NCBI GenBank assembly: GCA_900542275.1
Contig: UQMW01000051.1
Span: 1 to 15,328, forward strand
Direction of reading: 5' to 3'
Length of the DNA stretch: 15,328 bases
From: an uncultured Collinsella sp.
GTDB lineage: Bacteria; Actinomycetota; Coriobacteriia; Coriobacteriales; Coriobacteriaceae
Below, piece by piece: positions 1 to 6,472 of this stretch. A program made the translations under genes and the position numbers. A model generated the notes under the pieces. It was not told where the DNA came from. It saw only the letters and a list, made by a program, of their open reading frames with translations, and searched no databases. Each line of letters starts with the position of its first letter. The first letter of the stretch is position 1.

Positions 1-170
1 TGGAAGTTCGCGAAGCCCACTTCTCAAAACCAAGCACCCCGCCCCGGGTCTCGTCTGTGTATTTCCCGCTGGGCGAGCTATAGATGCCATGCACCGATGC
101 GCTAAAGCGGCGACTTGAAATTGGTGCTATATTTAGCTCGAGTTGTTAAGTGTTAGTACGGGAGTCTGAT

Positions 171-662
171 ATGGGGCTGTTCAAGAAGAAAAACCCGCAG
201 GATGCCTTTGATCCCGATGTGTTTACCATCACGGACACGATTTTGGACCCGCCGCGCTTTACGTTTTTGCCGGCTATCTACCAGGATGCCACGCGTCGCA
301 AGTGGGCCGTGCATCAGCGCGGCGCGACCCCGAGGATTTTTGACTACGCGGATGTGCTGCAATGCGAGATTGTCGAGACCGGAAATCCCGAGGATGTGCC
401 GCAGCTCAGCAATCGAGAGCTCGCTCAGCAGATTTTGATTAACCCAGCTCAGGCTACCAAAAACAATGCCGCCAAGCGTAACATGTGCCTTGGTATGGGT
501 GTCGTCGTTGCCGTGCAAACCGGCGAGGATGAGATTTCGAAGCTTGAGATTCCTGTGACTGCGGGCGAAGTCAAGCGAGACTGCGGCCTATATCGGTCGT
601 ATCGGAACGTTGCGGAACAGATCAAAGAAGCCTTCGACGCCATGGGGCGTTCGGAGCAATGA
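171..662 (+). CDS. Conserved-looking protein of unknown function, first gene of the regulator operon
   Basis: I do not recognise a named family. The start at 171 (ATG) is preferred over the in-frame GTG at 150 because GGAG at 161-164 lies 6 bases upstream. The product is about 163 residues, begins MGLFKKKN, and shows no signal peptide or clear membrane helix, so it is probably cytoplasmic. A middle segment (about residues 45-75, containing IFDYADVLQCEIVE) has the beta-strand look of small PH-like domains found in some short actinobacterial and firmicute proteins; this is a weak resemblance, not an assignment. A short GMGVVVAV stretch near residues 107-114 is the most hydrophobic part. Its stop overlaps a possible upstream start of the next gene (ATGATG at 659), so it is likely co-transcribed with the two GntR regulators. 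A TATATT hexamer at 128-133 could be a -10 box, but no good -35 was seen. Confidence 0.7.
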   Translation: MGLFKKKNPQDAFDPDVFTITDTILDPPRFTFLPAIYQDATRRKWAVHQRGATPRIFDYADVLQCEIVETGNPEDVPQLSNRELAQQILINPAQATKNNAAKRNMCLGMGVVVAVQTGEDEISKLEIPVTAGEVKRDCGLYRSYRNVAEQIKEAFDAMGRSEQ

Positions 663-697
663 TGCCCGCAGCATCAAGCGGTCGAGGAGCCTTACCC

Positions 698-1465
698 ATG
701 TCGAGTGAACCATATGCGATTCCGCCCAAAGATCGCGCCTTTGAGGGCATTCTTTGGTATATCAAACATTATGACCTGCAGGGTGGCGACCGGCTGCCCG
801 CCGAGCGCGTGCTCTGTGAAGAGCTGGGCGTGTCCCGCACGGCGTTGCGCGCTGCGATCACGCGTCTCATTTCGTGCGGAACCTTGGAAAGCCGCCGCGG
901 TTCGGGCACCTATGTGTGCCCGCCCAAGCCGCTGAACATCTTTCAGGAAACGTGGAACTATACGCAGGCGGTGGAGAGGGTCGGCTCAAAGTCAACCGCA
1001 CGCCTGGTATGCTCCAAGGTCGTGTACGCCGATATCGACCTGGCCCAAAAGGCCCAAATCGAGCTGGGCATGCCGCTCTTCTGCATTCGGCGCGTGCGCG
1101 TGGTCAATGGTTCCCCGGCGTCGATCGAGACGGCATACGTCAATCTGTCTTTGTGTCCCTCGCTTCCCGATCACGATTTCGAGCAGGAGAGCCTCTACGA
1201 CGTTTTGCTCAAAGAGGGGAATGTCCGCGTGTCGCACGGCAAGGAGCATATTTCCATCAGCCGTCTGAACGCCGACGAGGCCAAGTTGCTGGATGCCCAG
1301 GAGGGCGCCCCGGTGTTTTATAAGGCTTCGCACGAGCGCGATGAGAACGATGGCTTTGTCGAGTATTGCAAGTCCGTGACCCTGCCGACCAAGTATCGAT
1401 TTGCCGATAACGGTGAGGCAGACGGCGTTGCGACGAAGGTGGGTGTCGAATGGCTGAGGCAGTAG
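698..1465 (+). CDS. GntR/HutC-family transcriptional regulator (first of two)
   Basis: The N-terminal part (about residues 8-75) is a winged helix-turn-helix of the GntR family: GGDRLPAERVLCEELGVSR, then TALRAAITRLISCGTLE and the wing RRGSGTYV. The C-terminal part (about 95-250) fits a UTRA effector domain of the HutC subfamily, which typically binds small sugar- or amino-acid-like ligands. The start at 698 is chosen because GAGGAG at 684-689 lies 8 bases upstream; an in-frame ATG at 659 overlaps the preceding stop (ATGA) and would add 13 unremarkable residues. The length, about 255 residues, is normal for the family. The gene overlaps the next regulator by 16 bases, which indicates translational coupling. 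By position and family it is a likely regulator of the adjacent PTS/deglycase module; FrlR, linked to the E. coli fructoselysine genes, is also of this subfamily. The ligand is not shown by sequence. Confidence 0.9.
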   Translation: MSSEPYAIPPKDRAFEGILWYIKHYDLQGGDRLPAERVLCEELGVSRTALRAAITRLISCGTLESRRGSGTYVCPPKPLNIFQETWNYTQAVERVGSKSTARLVCSKVVYADIDLAQKAQIELGMPLFCIRRVRVVNGSPASIETAYVNLSLCPSLPDHDFEQESLYDVLLKEGNVRVSHGKEHISISRLNADEAKLLDAQEGAPVFYKASHERDENDGFVEYCKSVTLPTKYRFADNGEADGVATKVGVEWLRQ

Positions 1466-2163
1466 AAGACTTGCCGGTTTACAAGCAAATTCGCCGCTGC
1501 ATTGCGGAGCGAATCGAGCGCGGTGACTATCCGACGGGCTCGATGATTCCGTCCGAAAATGAGCTGGCCGAGGAGTTTGGCACGACGCGCCTGACCATCC
1601 GCAGCGCCATGGATGAGCTGGTCAAAAGTGGCCAGATTCGTCGCGTGCAGGGCAAGGGCGCCTTTGTGGGGCACAAGTGGTTTGACGAGCACGCTCGCAA
1701 GGGCGGCTTCCGTCAGTCGGTTTTAGCTTCGGGCGCGACGCCGTCGGTGCGCATCCTGGCGCGCTCCAAACGCTATGCCGGCCCGTATTATGCCGACTTG
1801 TTTGGTATCGGCGAGGACGATCTGCTCTACTCGGTGCGCCGTCTTAACTGCATTGATGGTGAACCCGTGTCGATCGAGATGACGCTGATCCCGTGTCTGC
1901 TGTTCCCTGGCATCGAAGACGTGGACATATCGGTTTTCAGCCTGTATGAGACCTATGACATGTTGGGCCGAAAGCCAGATAAATCGATTGAGAAGCTCGA
2001 TATTGAGGCGCTGGGCGCACGCGATGCGAGTTTGCTCGATCTTGAGCCGGGCGACCTGGCCCTCGTGCTGGAATGCCTGACCTATGACTCGAGTGGACAG
2101 GTTATCGAGTGTGCCAAGTCTTTTACCCGCGGCGATGCCGGCGGATATACCTACAACTATTAG
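1450..2163 (+). CDS. GntR/HutC-family transcriptional regulator (second of two)
   Basis: A 237-residue protein with a GntR winged helix at about residues 8-75 (YKQIRRCIAERIERGDYP, IPSENELAEEFGTTRLTIR, then QGKGAFV in the wing) and a UTRA domain at about 90-235 (VLASGATPSVRIL, LLYSVRRLNCIDGEPVSIE, ECAKSFTRGDAGGY). It is clearly a paralogue of the preceding gene at the level of architecture, but the sequences differ enough that this is not a recent duplication. The ATG lies inside the preceding coding region with AAGGTGGG at 1436-1443 upstream. The SIEMT motif (residues 138-142) and the late ECAKS segment are typical of HutC effector domains. It probably controls the TTGGTAT-type sites in front of the three downstream transcription units, alone or with its partner; that is inference from location. 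Confidence 0.92.
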   Translation: MAEAVEDLPVYKQIRRCIAERIERGDYPTGSMIPSENELAEEFGTTRLTIRSAMDELVKSGQIRRVQGKGAFVGHKWFDEHARKGGFRQSVLASGATPSVRILARSKRYAGPYYADLFGIGEDDLLYSVRRLNCIDGEPVSIEMTLIPCLLFPGIEDVDISVFSLYETYDMLGRKPDKSIEKLDIEALGARDASLLDLEPGDLALVLECLTYDSSGQVIECAKSFTRGDAGGYTYNY

Positions 2164-2169
2164 TGTTCA

Positions 2170-2204
2170 GAGCGTCCTTGTGTACGGCAGGGCGCTCGTC
2201 TTTT
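2170..2204 (+). terminator. Intrinsic terminator after the regulator operon
   Basis: A stem of GAGCGTCC (2170-2177, extended by TTG) pairs with GGGCGCTC (2190-2197) with one G-U pair and a bulged T, around a loop of about 7 bases, followed by GTCTTTT. It lies 7 bases after the stop codon of the second regulator and separates the regulator operon from the deglycase promoter. Confidence 0.75.
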
Positions 2205-2278
2205 ATGGCCATATGTCGCTTGACCGATGGGCGGCAAAAACTGACCGTCTACCGAGAGAGGAGGATGAAATCGAAAAA

Positions 2279-2325
2279 TCGGTATTAAAAACGGCTAACC
2301 TGTAATCGTTCACTGGTATTAAGAA
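2279..2325 (+). promoter_or_regulatory. Promoter/operator region of unit 1 (deglycase copy 1, IIA, IIB)
   Basis: TCGGTATTAAAA starts at 2279 and CTGGTATTAAGAACC at 2313; the two GGTATT cores are 34 bp apart in direct orientation. Between them is a possible -10 box, TGTAAT, at 2301-2306, with TCGGTA at 2279-2284 as a poor -35 at 16-bp spacing. The same half-site pair occurs before the other two units. From memory, ATTGGTAT resembles one half of known HutC-family operators (NagR/YvoA type). This copy is the most divergent of the three. Confidence 0.5.
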
Positions 2326-2327
2326 CC

Positions 2328-2417
2328 TTTGAATTGTTGAGCTTGGGGCCAAGATGACCACAAGGTTAGGCGGTGCGGCGGGACGGCAAGCCCGTCCGGG
2401 CCGTGTGACAATTCAAA
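2328..2417 (+). repeat. Leader enclosed by a 10-bp perfect inverted repeat
   Basis: TTTGAATTGT at 2328-2337 is the exact reverse complement of ACAATTCAAA at 2408-2417. The enclosed 70 bases hold further hairpins: CTTG/CAAG around 2342-2353 and GGACGG/CCGTCC around CAAGC at about 2381-2397. The structure lies between the predicted transcription start and the Shine-Dalgarno of deglycase copy 1, so it would be a folded 5' untranslated region, or the ends of a small inserted element. No target-site duplication is visible at its edges. Confidence 0.55.
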
Positions 2418-2438
2418 CTGCTCGTGAAAGGAGCGGGA

Positions 2439-3500
2439 ATGAAGGAGACCGAGAAGATCGAGATCATGCACTTCGACCAGGAGGGCTACCTCGAGGACGG
2501 CAGGAACGTCTACGAGGCGGGCAAGAAGATGACCGCGCTGGCCGACCGCGTGCACGAGGAGGGCTACGACGCCGTCTTCCTGATGGGCGTCGGCGGCACC
2601 TGGGACGAGTTCATGCAGCTCGAGTACCTCATGAACAAGTTCGGCGACCGCGACCTCGAGGTCTACCTGATCCACGCCGCCGAGTGGAACGTCATGGGCC
2701 ACAAGCGCATGACCGACAAGTCCGTCGTGCTGACCGCCTCCGAGTCCGGCACCACCCCCGAGGTGCTCGAGGCCATCGGCAAGATGAAGGAGATGGGCGT
2801 GCGCGTCTACGCCATGACCAACCCCGAGGGCAAGATCGGCCGGGCCGTGGGCGCCGAGAACTGCGTCATGATGGCCTCAGACCACGGCGCCGGCGGCTGC
2901 GAGAAGGGCTACTACCTCGCCGACTGCTTCGGCCTGCGCCTGCTCAACCGCCGCGGCTGCTTCCCCAAGTTCGACCTGTTCATCGAGCAGACGAAGGACG
3001 TCTGGAAGGACATGCTCGACATCCGCAAGCGCTTCGAGCCGCGCGCCGAGGAGCTCGCCAGGAAGTACGCGCTGGCCGACTACACCATGTTCATCGGCTC
3101 GGGCGCGCTGTGGGGCGAGACCATCCTGTACTCCATGTGCCTGCTCGAGGAGATGCAGTGGAAGCGCATCCGCCACATCACCTCGCACGACTTCTTCCAC
3201 GGCACGCTCGAGCTGCTCGAGCCCGGCGTCCCGGTGTTCCTGTTCATGGGCGAGGACGAGTGCCGCGCCCTCGACGAGCGCGTCCGCGCCTTCCTCACCA
3301 GCGGCGTGACCGGCGACGAGGACTACGTCATCATCGACACCGCCGAGTACGCGATCCCGGGCCTGGACGACGACTTCCGCGTCATCGTGTCCCCCTGGAT
3401 CCTGTCCGTGCTGACCACCGACCGCCTCTCGCGCAACTACGAGCTGGTCACCAAGCACAACCTCAAGTACCGCCGCTACTACCACCAGTTCGACTACTAA
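2439..3500 (+). CDS. frlB: FrlB/GfrE-type sugar-amine 6-phosphate deglycase, SIS-domain protein (copy 1)
   Basis: A 353-residue cytoplasmic protein with two SIS domains, about residues 30-165 and 200-330. The first carries GVGGTW (50-55) and the phosphosugar-binding SESGTTPE (101-108). The second has GSGALWGE and then FFHGTLELLEPGVPV, which resembles E. coli FrlB as I remember it, as does the C-terminal RRYYHQFDY. Catalytic Glu and His described for FrlB/FraB lie 16 residues apart; here E238 and H254 fit. The family splits 6-phosphorylated Amadori products into hexose 6-phosphate and an amine; the exact substrate (fructoselysine, glucoselysine or other) cannot be told. ATG at 2439 follows AAAGGAG at 2427-2433; the GTG at 2424 is rejected. 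Only one sense codon (TCA at 2877) ends in A or T, unlike the neighbours. The gene is identical in sequence to 7585-8646. It is followed by PTS IIA and IIB. Confidence 0.85.
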   Translation: MKETEKIEIMHFDQEGYLEDGRNVYEAGKKMTALADRVHEEGYDAVFLMGVGGTWDEFMQLEYLMNKFGDRDLEVYLIHAAEWNVMGHKRMTDKSVVLTASESGTTPEVLEAIGKMKEMGVRVYAMTNPEGKIGRAVGAENCVMMASDHGAGGCEKGYYLADCFGLRLLNRRGCFPKFDLFIEQTKDVWKDMLDIRKRFEPRAEELARKYALADYTMFIGSGALWGETILYSMCLLEEMQWKRIRHITSHDFFHGTLELLEPGVPVFLFMGEDECRALDERVRAFLTSGVTGDEDYVIIDTAEYAIPGLDDDFRVIVSPWILSVLTTDRLSRNYELVTKHNLKYRRYYHQFDY

Positions 3501-3521
3501 TTCCATTTGGGGGAAACTGTA

Positions 3522-3941
3522 ATGAGGCAATACATCTTCGCCAGCCACGCGCATTTTGCGACCGGCATTAAAGAGAGCACCGAGCTGCTCTCGGGCGCGC
3601 GCGATAACGTTCACGATCTATCGATGTTTGTCGACGGTCGCACCGACGTCGCCGAGGAGGCCGCAAAGCTGCTGGCGACCATCGACCCTGCCGATGACGT
3701 GATCGTGTGCACCGACCTGTTTGGCGGTAGCGTCAACAACGAGTTCACCAAGATCGTTCAGACGCGTCCCAACACCTACCTTGTCGCCAACATGAACCTG
3801 CCGCTGCTGATCCAGCTACTGTTCTCGGACCAGGAGGCTCCCGCCGATCAGGTTATCCGCGAGATAATCGCGGCTGACGACACGCGCGTCAAGTTTGTCA
3901 ACGATCTGCTGACCGATGCGGATGACGAGGAAGAGTTCTAG
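3522..3941 (+). CDS. PTS system mannose-family EIIA component
   Basis: A 139-residue cytoplasmic EIIA of the mannose/fructose/sorbose class. It receives phosphate from HPr and passes it to EIIB. The opening IFASHAHFATGI contains the expected phosphorylated histidine, H9, in the position typical of ManX-type IIA domains, and CTDLFGGSVNNEF (about residues 64-76) is the family's conserved second motif. It ends with an acidic tail, DADDEEEF. The ATG at 3522 follows GGGGGAA at 3509-3515; the upstream in-frame TTG at 3507 is not needed. It lies 21 bases after deglycase copy 1 and 57 bases before EIIB, so all three are probably one transcript. It is a single-domain protein, unlike E. coli ManX, where IIA and IIB are fused. 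Codon use is ordinary for this genome, in contrast to the gene before it. Confidence 0.93.
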   Translation: MRQYIFASHAHFATGIKESTELLSGARDNVHDLSMFVDGRTDVAEEAAKLLATIDPADDVIVCTDLFGGSVNNEFTKIVQTRPNTYLVANMNLPLLIQLLFSDQEAPADQVIREIIAADDTRVKFVNDLLTDADDEEEF

Positions 3942-3998
3942 TCTCCGCCTGCTATTAATGGGGCCGGGTTTCCGGCATGAGACCTTTGGGGGTCAATC

Positions 3999-4481
3999 AT
4001 GATTCAACTGCTTCGCGTCGACCATCGTCTGCTTCATGGCCAGGTGGCCGTCTCTTGGGTCCAGGGCCTGGGCTCCGACTGCATCTTCTGCGTCGGCGAC
4101 AAGGTTGCCAACGATCCCGTTTGGAAGACCACGCTCAAGATGGGCAAGCCGGCCAACGCCAAGCTCGTCATCAAGGACATGGAACACGCCATCGAGGCAA
4201 TTAACTCTGGTGTCACTGATAAGTACAAGATGATCATCTGCGTCGCCAGCATCGCCGAGGCCAAGCAGCTTGCCGACGGCTGCCCGCAGATTACCTCGAT
4301 TAACCTGGGCAACACCAAGTCCAAGGACGAACAGCGTCCCGACGCCCGCCAGGTTTCGCGTCAGGTCTTTGTGACCGCCGCCGAGGAAGAGGAAATCCGC
4401 GAGCTCGTCGGTCGTGGTGTCGAGGTCGAGATTCGCGCTCTGGCCGATGACCCCAAGGTCGACGCTATGAGTGTCCTGTAA
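3999..4481 (+). CDS. PTS system mannose-family EIIB component
   Basis: A 160-residue cytoplasmic EIIB of the sorbose/mannose class, which takes phosphate from EIIA and donates it to the incoming substrate at the IIC-IID complex. The N-terminal RVDHRLLHGQV is the family hallmark, with H13 as the expected phosphorylated residue. The length is the usual one for a free-standing IIB, and the Rossmann-like middle (KLVIKDMEHAIEAINSG, then KMIICVASIAEAKQLADG) is intact. The ATG at 3999 follows GGGGGT at 3988-3993. The 57-base gap after EIIA holds a small hairpin, GCCGG-GTTT-CCGGC at 3963-3976, too short and without a U-run to be a terminator. EIIB is separated from IIC by 292 bases containing a new promoter, so the two soluble and two membrane PTS components sit in different transcription units. 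Confidence 0.94.
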   Translation: MIQLLRVDHRLLHGQVAVSWVQGLGSDCIFCVGDKVANDPVWKTTLKMGKPANAKLVIKDMEHAIEAINSGVTDKYKMIICVASIAEAKQLADGCPQITSINLGNTKSKDEQRPDARQVSRQVFVTAAEEEEIRELVGRGVEVEIRALADDPKVDAMSVL

Positions 4482-4496
4482 CTTGGGACCACGGGA

Positions 4497-4564
4497 CGGC
4501 ACGCATGGTGCTGCCCTATCCGTGGAGTAGCGGATAAACGCTTTACCCGGTAGTCCACCTACCG
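4497..4564 (+). other. Cluster of three small hairpins after EIIB, no U-tract
   Basis: Three short dyads follow one another: CGGCAC/GTGCTG at 4497-4513 (one G-U pair), TATCCG/CGGATA at 4517-4536, and CGGTAG/CTACCG at 4548-4564. None is followed by a run of T, so they do not form a classical intrinsic terminator. They may mark a processed or Rho-dependent 3' end for the deglycase-IIA-IIB transcript. Confidence 0.4.
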
Positions 4565-4591
4565 TTCACCGGAAGTACCTGCCCGTTGAGC

Positions 4592-4634
4592 GATTGGTAT
4601 TAAATAGTTTCTGCATGACTATATAATTGGTATG
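4592..4634 (+). promoter_or_regulatory. Promoter/operator region of unit 2 (IIC, IID, epimerase)
   Basis: GATTGGTATTAAATA at 4592-4606 and TATAATTGGTAT at 4622-4633 frame the site. TATAAT at 4622-4627 is a perfect -10 hexamer; there is no consensus -35 at normal spacing, and the first TTGGTAT lies further upstream. The two TTGGTAT half-sites are direct repeats 33 bp apart, and the second overlaps the -10 and probable start site. The 15-base and 12-base blocks recur identically before deglycase copy 2. Confidence 0.7.
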
Positions 4635-4641
4635 AAATCAT

Positions 4642-4678
4642 TTGTACCGGTTTAGGTGTTAACAGCACGCCGGTACAA
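4642..4678 (+). repeat. 37-bp interrupted palindrome at the predicted 5' end of the IIC mRNA
   Basis: TTGTACCGG at 4642-4650 is the exact reverse complement of CCGGTACAA at 4670-4678. Nested almost concentrically inside is the perfect palindrome TGTTAACA at 4657-4664. It begins about 15 bases after the TATAAT box, so it would lie at or just after the transcription start, either as an operator for a dimeric repressor or as a 5'-end stem in the mRNA. Confidence 0.6.
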
Positions 4679-4773
4679 GCTGGATCTGCCTAGGCGATTG
4701 TCGGCATGGAAAAGGGCGCGCTGACAAGTCGGGAATCGCCGACCGGATCCAAGAGGGATCAAAAGGAGGAACA

Positions 4774-5547
4774 ATGCTTGTTCAAGCGATCCTCATCGGA
4801 CTTATCGCTGCTTTCGGTAAGCTCGATTATCAGCTCGGTACGCTCTATGCGTTCCGCCCGATCGTTCTGTGCCCGCTCGTCGGCATAGTCCTCGGGGACC
4901 TGCAGTCCGGCCTCGCCATCGGCGCGAGCCTCGAGCTGCTCTTCATGGGTTCTATTGCCATCGGCGCTTACGTGCCACCTGATGAGACGATTGGCGGCGT
5001 GCTCGCCTGCGCCTTCGCTATTCAGCTGGGCCAGAGCACTGAGGCCGCTATCGCGCTCGCGATGCCCATCGCCACCCTGTGCCTAGCCATCAAGAACGTC
5101 ATCAACGCCGGTATGCCCCTTCTGGTCGACCGCGCCGACGTCTTTGCCAGCAAGGGTAACCTCAAGGGTATCTACGCTATGCACTGGGTTATCGGTCTTG
5201 TGATTGTCGCCCTGGCCTTCTTCCTGTGCTCCGTCTCCTTCTATCTTGGCGCTGACGCCGTTCAGGGTCTGCTCGACTTCATCCCGACGTTTGTCCTTGA
5301 TGGCTTTGGCGTCGCAGCCAACATCCTGCCTGCCATGGGCTTCGCAATGCTCGGTCGTCTGGTGCTTACCAAGCAGCTCGTGCCGTTCTACTTCCTGGGC
5401 TTCCTGATGTGCTCCTATGCCAACGTGCCCGTCCTCGGTGTCGCTCTGATCGCAATCATCATCGGCATCAACAAGTTCGACCTGCTGGGCCTTGGTGGCG
5501 CCCAGCCCCAGCTTTCTGTGGAAGGGGATGAGGACGATGACTTCTAA
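4774..5547 (+). CDS. PTS system mannose-family EIIC component
   Basis: A 257-residue membrane protein of the mannose/sorbose EIIC class, which with IID forms the substrate channel. It is made mostly of hydrophobic segments separated by short loops. GIVLGDLQSGLAIGASLELLF sits at about residues 37-57 and matches the conserved family region, followed by MGSIAIGAYVPPDETIGGVL, the substrate-binding loop region of the family. It ends in an acidic cytoplasmic tail (EGDEDDDF). The ATG at 4774 follows a near-perfect Shine-Dalgarno, AAGGAGG, at 4763-4769. The 3' end overlaps IID by 11 bases, indicating coupled translation. The gene is the first of the second transcription unit. Substrate specificity cannot be read from sequence; context points to an Amadori-type sugar-amine. 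Confidence 0.94.
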   Translation: MLVQAILIGLIAAFGKLDYQLGTLYAFRPIVLCPLVGIVLGDLQSGLAIGASLELLFMGSIAIGAYVPPDETIGGVLACAFAIQLGQSTEAAIALAMPIATLCLAIKNVINAGMPLLVDRADVFASKGNLKGIYAMHWVIGLVIVALAFFLCSVSFYLGADAVQGLLDFIPTFVLDGFGVAANILPAMGFAMLGRLVLTKQLVPFYFLGFLMCSYANVPVLGVALIAIIIGINKFDLLGLGGAQPQLSVEGDEDDDF

Positions 5548-6361
5548 TTCCGAGAACCAGATTACTCGCTCCGACCTCATTAAGAGCTCTCTGAGTACCG
5601 GCGCTCTGGGCATGGAGTTCTCCTGGACCTACTACAAGCAGATGAACATTGCCTTCTGCCTGATGGTCGCCAACATGCTCAAGAAGATCTATGCCGGCCG
5701 TCCCGACGATTACGCCGAGGCCCTGCACCGTCACAGCGCATTCTTCAACATCACCCCGCAGCTCGCTCCCTTCGTGGGCGGCATCGCGATGGCCATGGAA
5801 GAGAAGGTCGCTCGCGGCGAGGTTGAGCCCGAGAGCGTCAACGACATCAAGGCCGCCCTCATGGGCCCGCTTTCCGGTCTGGGCGACTCCTTCTTCCTGT
5901 CCACCCTGCGCGTTGTTGCCGCTGCCGTGGGCATCAGCCTGTGCCAGGCCGGCAACGCCTTTGGCCCCATCGCCTTCCTGCTCATCTATAACATCCCGGC
6001 GTTCCTGATTCGTATCTTTGGCGCTATCAAGGGTTATGAACTGGGCATTGGCTTCCTCAACGAGGCTCAGAAGACCGGTCTGATGCAAAAGATCATGGCC
6101 TGCGTCGGCATCGTCGGCGTCATGGTGGTCGGCGCCATGAGCAAGGACATGTTCTGGGCTTCGCTGCCCGTCGCCATCGGTCAGGGCGACTCCGCCCAGA
6201 CCCTCCAGGACATCCTGGACGGCATCATGCCCGGCATGCTCGGCATGGCCGCCTTCTGGATTTACTACTGGCTGCTCTCCAAGAAGATCAACCCGATGGT
6301 CCTGATTCTCTGCACCATGGTCATCGGCATCATCGGTGCCTTCTTTGGCGTGCTTGCCTAA
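5537..6361 (+). CDS. PTS system mannose-family EIID component
   Basis: A 274-residue EIID of the mannose class, the partner of IIC in the membrane. Recognisable features are the N-terminal ITRSDLIKSSLSTGALGMEFSW, the FNITPQLAPFVGGIAMAMEE region at about 73-92, the MGPLSGLGDSFFLSTLR motif at about 112-128, and hydrophobic C-terminal helices ending GIIGAFFGVLA. All are typical of the family and the length is normal. The ATG at 5537 is preferred because GAAGGGG at 5521-5527 is 9 bases upstream; an ATG at 5528 lies too close to it. It overlaps IIC by 11 bases. It is followed by an intrinsic terminator, so the downstream epimerase gene is partly insulated. Confidence 0.94.
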   Translation: MTSNSENQITRSDLIKSSLSTGALGMEFSWTYYKQMNIAFCLMVANMLKKIYAGRPDDYAEALHRHSAFFNITPQLAPFVGGIAMAMEEKVARGEVEPESVNDIKAALMGPLSGLGDSFFLSTLRVVAAAVGISLCQAGNAFGPIAFLLIYNIPAFLIRIFGAIKGYELGIGFLNEAQKTGLMQKIMACVGIVGVMVVGAMSKDMFWASLPVAIGQGDSAQTLQDILDGIMPGMLGMAAFWIYYWLLSKKINPMVLILCTMVIGIIGAFFGVLA

Positions 6362-6409
6362 TATGTTTAAATCGCGCTTCCATCGCGTCTAACGGTTGCG
6401 TCGATCTTT

Positions 6410-6446
6410 GGGGGCTTGTCGCATGTGCGGCAGCCCCCTGTTTTTT
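6410..6446 (+). terminator. Intrinsic terminator between IID and the epimerase gene
   Basis: GGGGGCT at 6410-6416 pairs perfectly with AGCCCCC at 6432-6438, with an inner CGCA/TGCG dyad, and TG plus six T residues (6441-6446) follow. This is a strong Rho-independent terminator by appearance. It lies 48 bases after IID and 26 bases before the epimerase start, so it should reduce, not necessarily abolish, epimerase transcription from the IIC promoter. Confidence 0.85.
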
Positions 6447-6472
6447 AAAAGCCCGTACGAAAGGGGAGGACT

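Noticed and set aside
3..83. Open frame from the window edge ending in TAG at 81, possibly the C-terminus of an upstream gene
   Set aside because: Only 26 codons are visible, codon use is unremarkable and no family is recognisable, so it cannot be supported.
2354..3571. Long open frame overlapping the deglycase gene, very rich in Arg, Pro and Gly
   Set aside because: It is the +1-type shadow of a gene with almost no A/T third positions; composition is not protein-like and the same shadow recurs at copy 2.
2877..3614. Long antisense open frames opposite both deglycase copies
   Set aside because: They arise because G/C-only third positions remove stop codons from other frames; no ribosome site or recognisable domain supports them.
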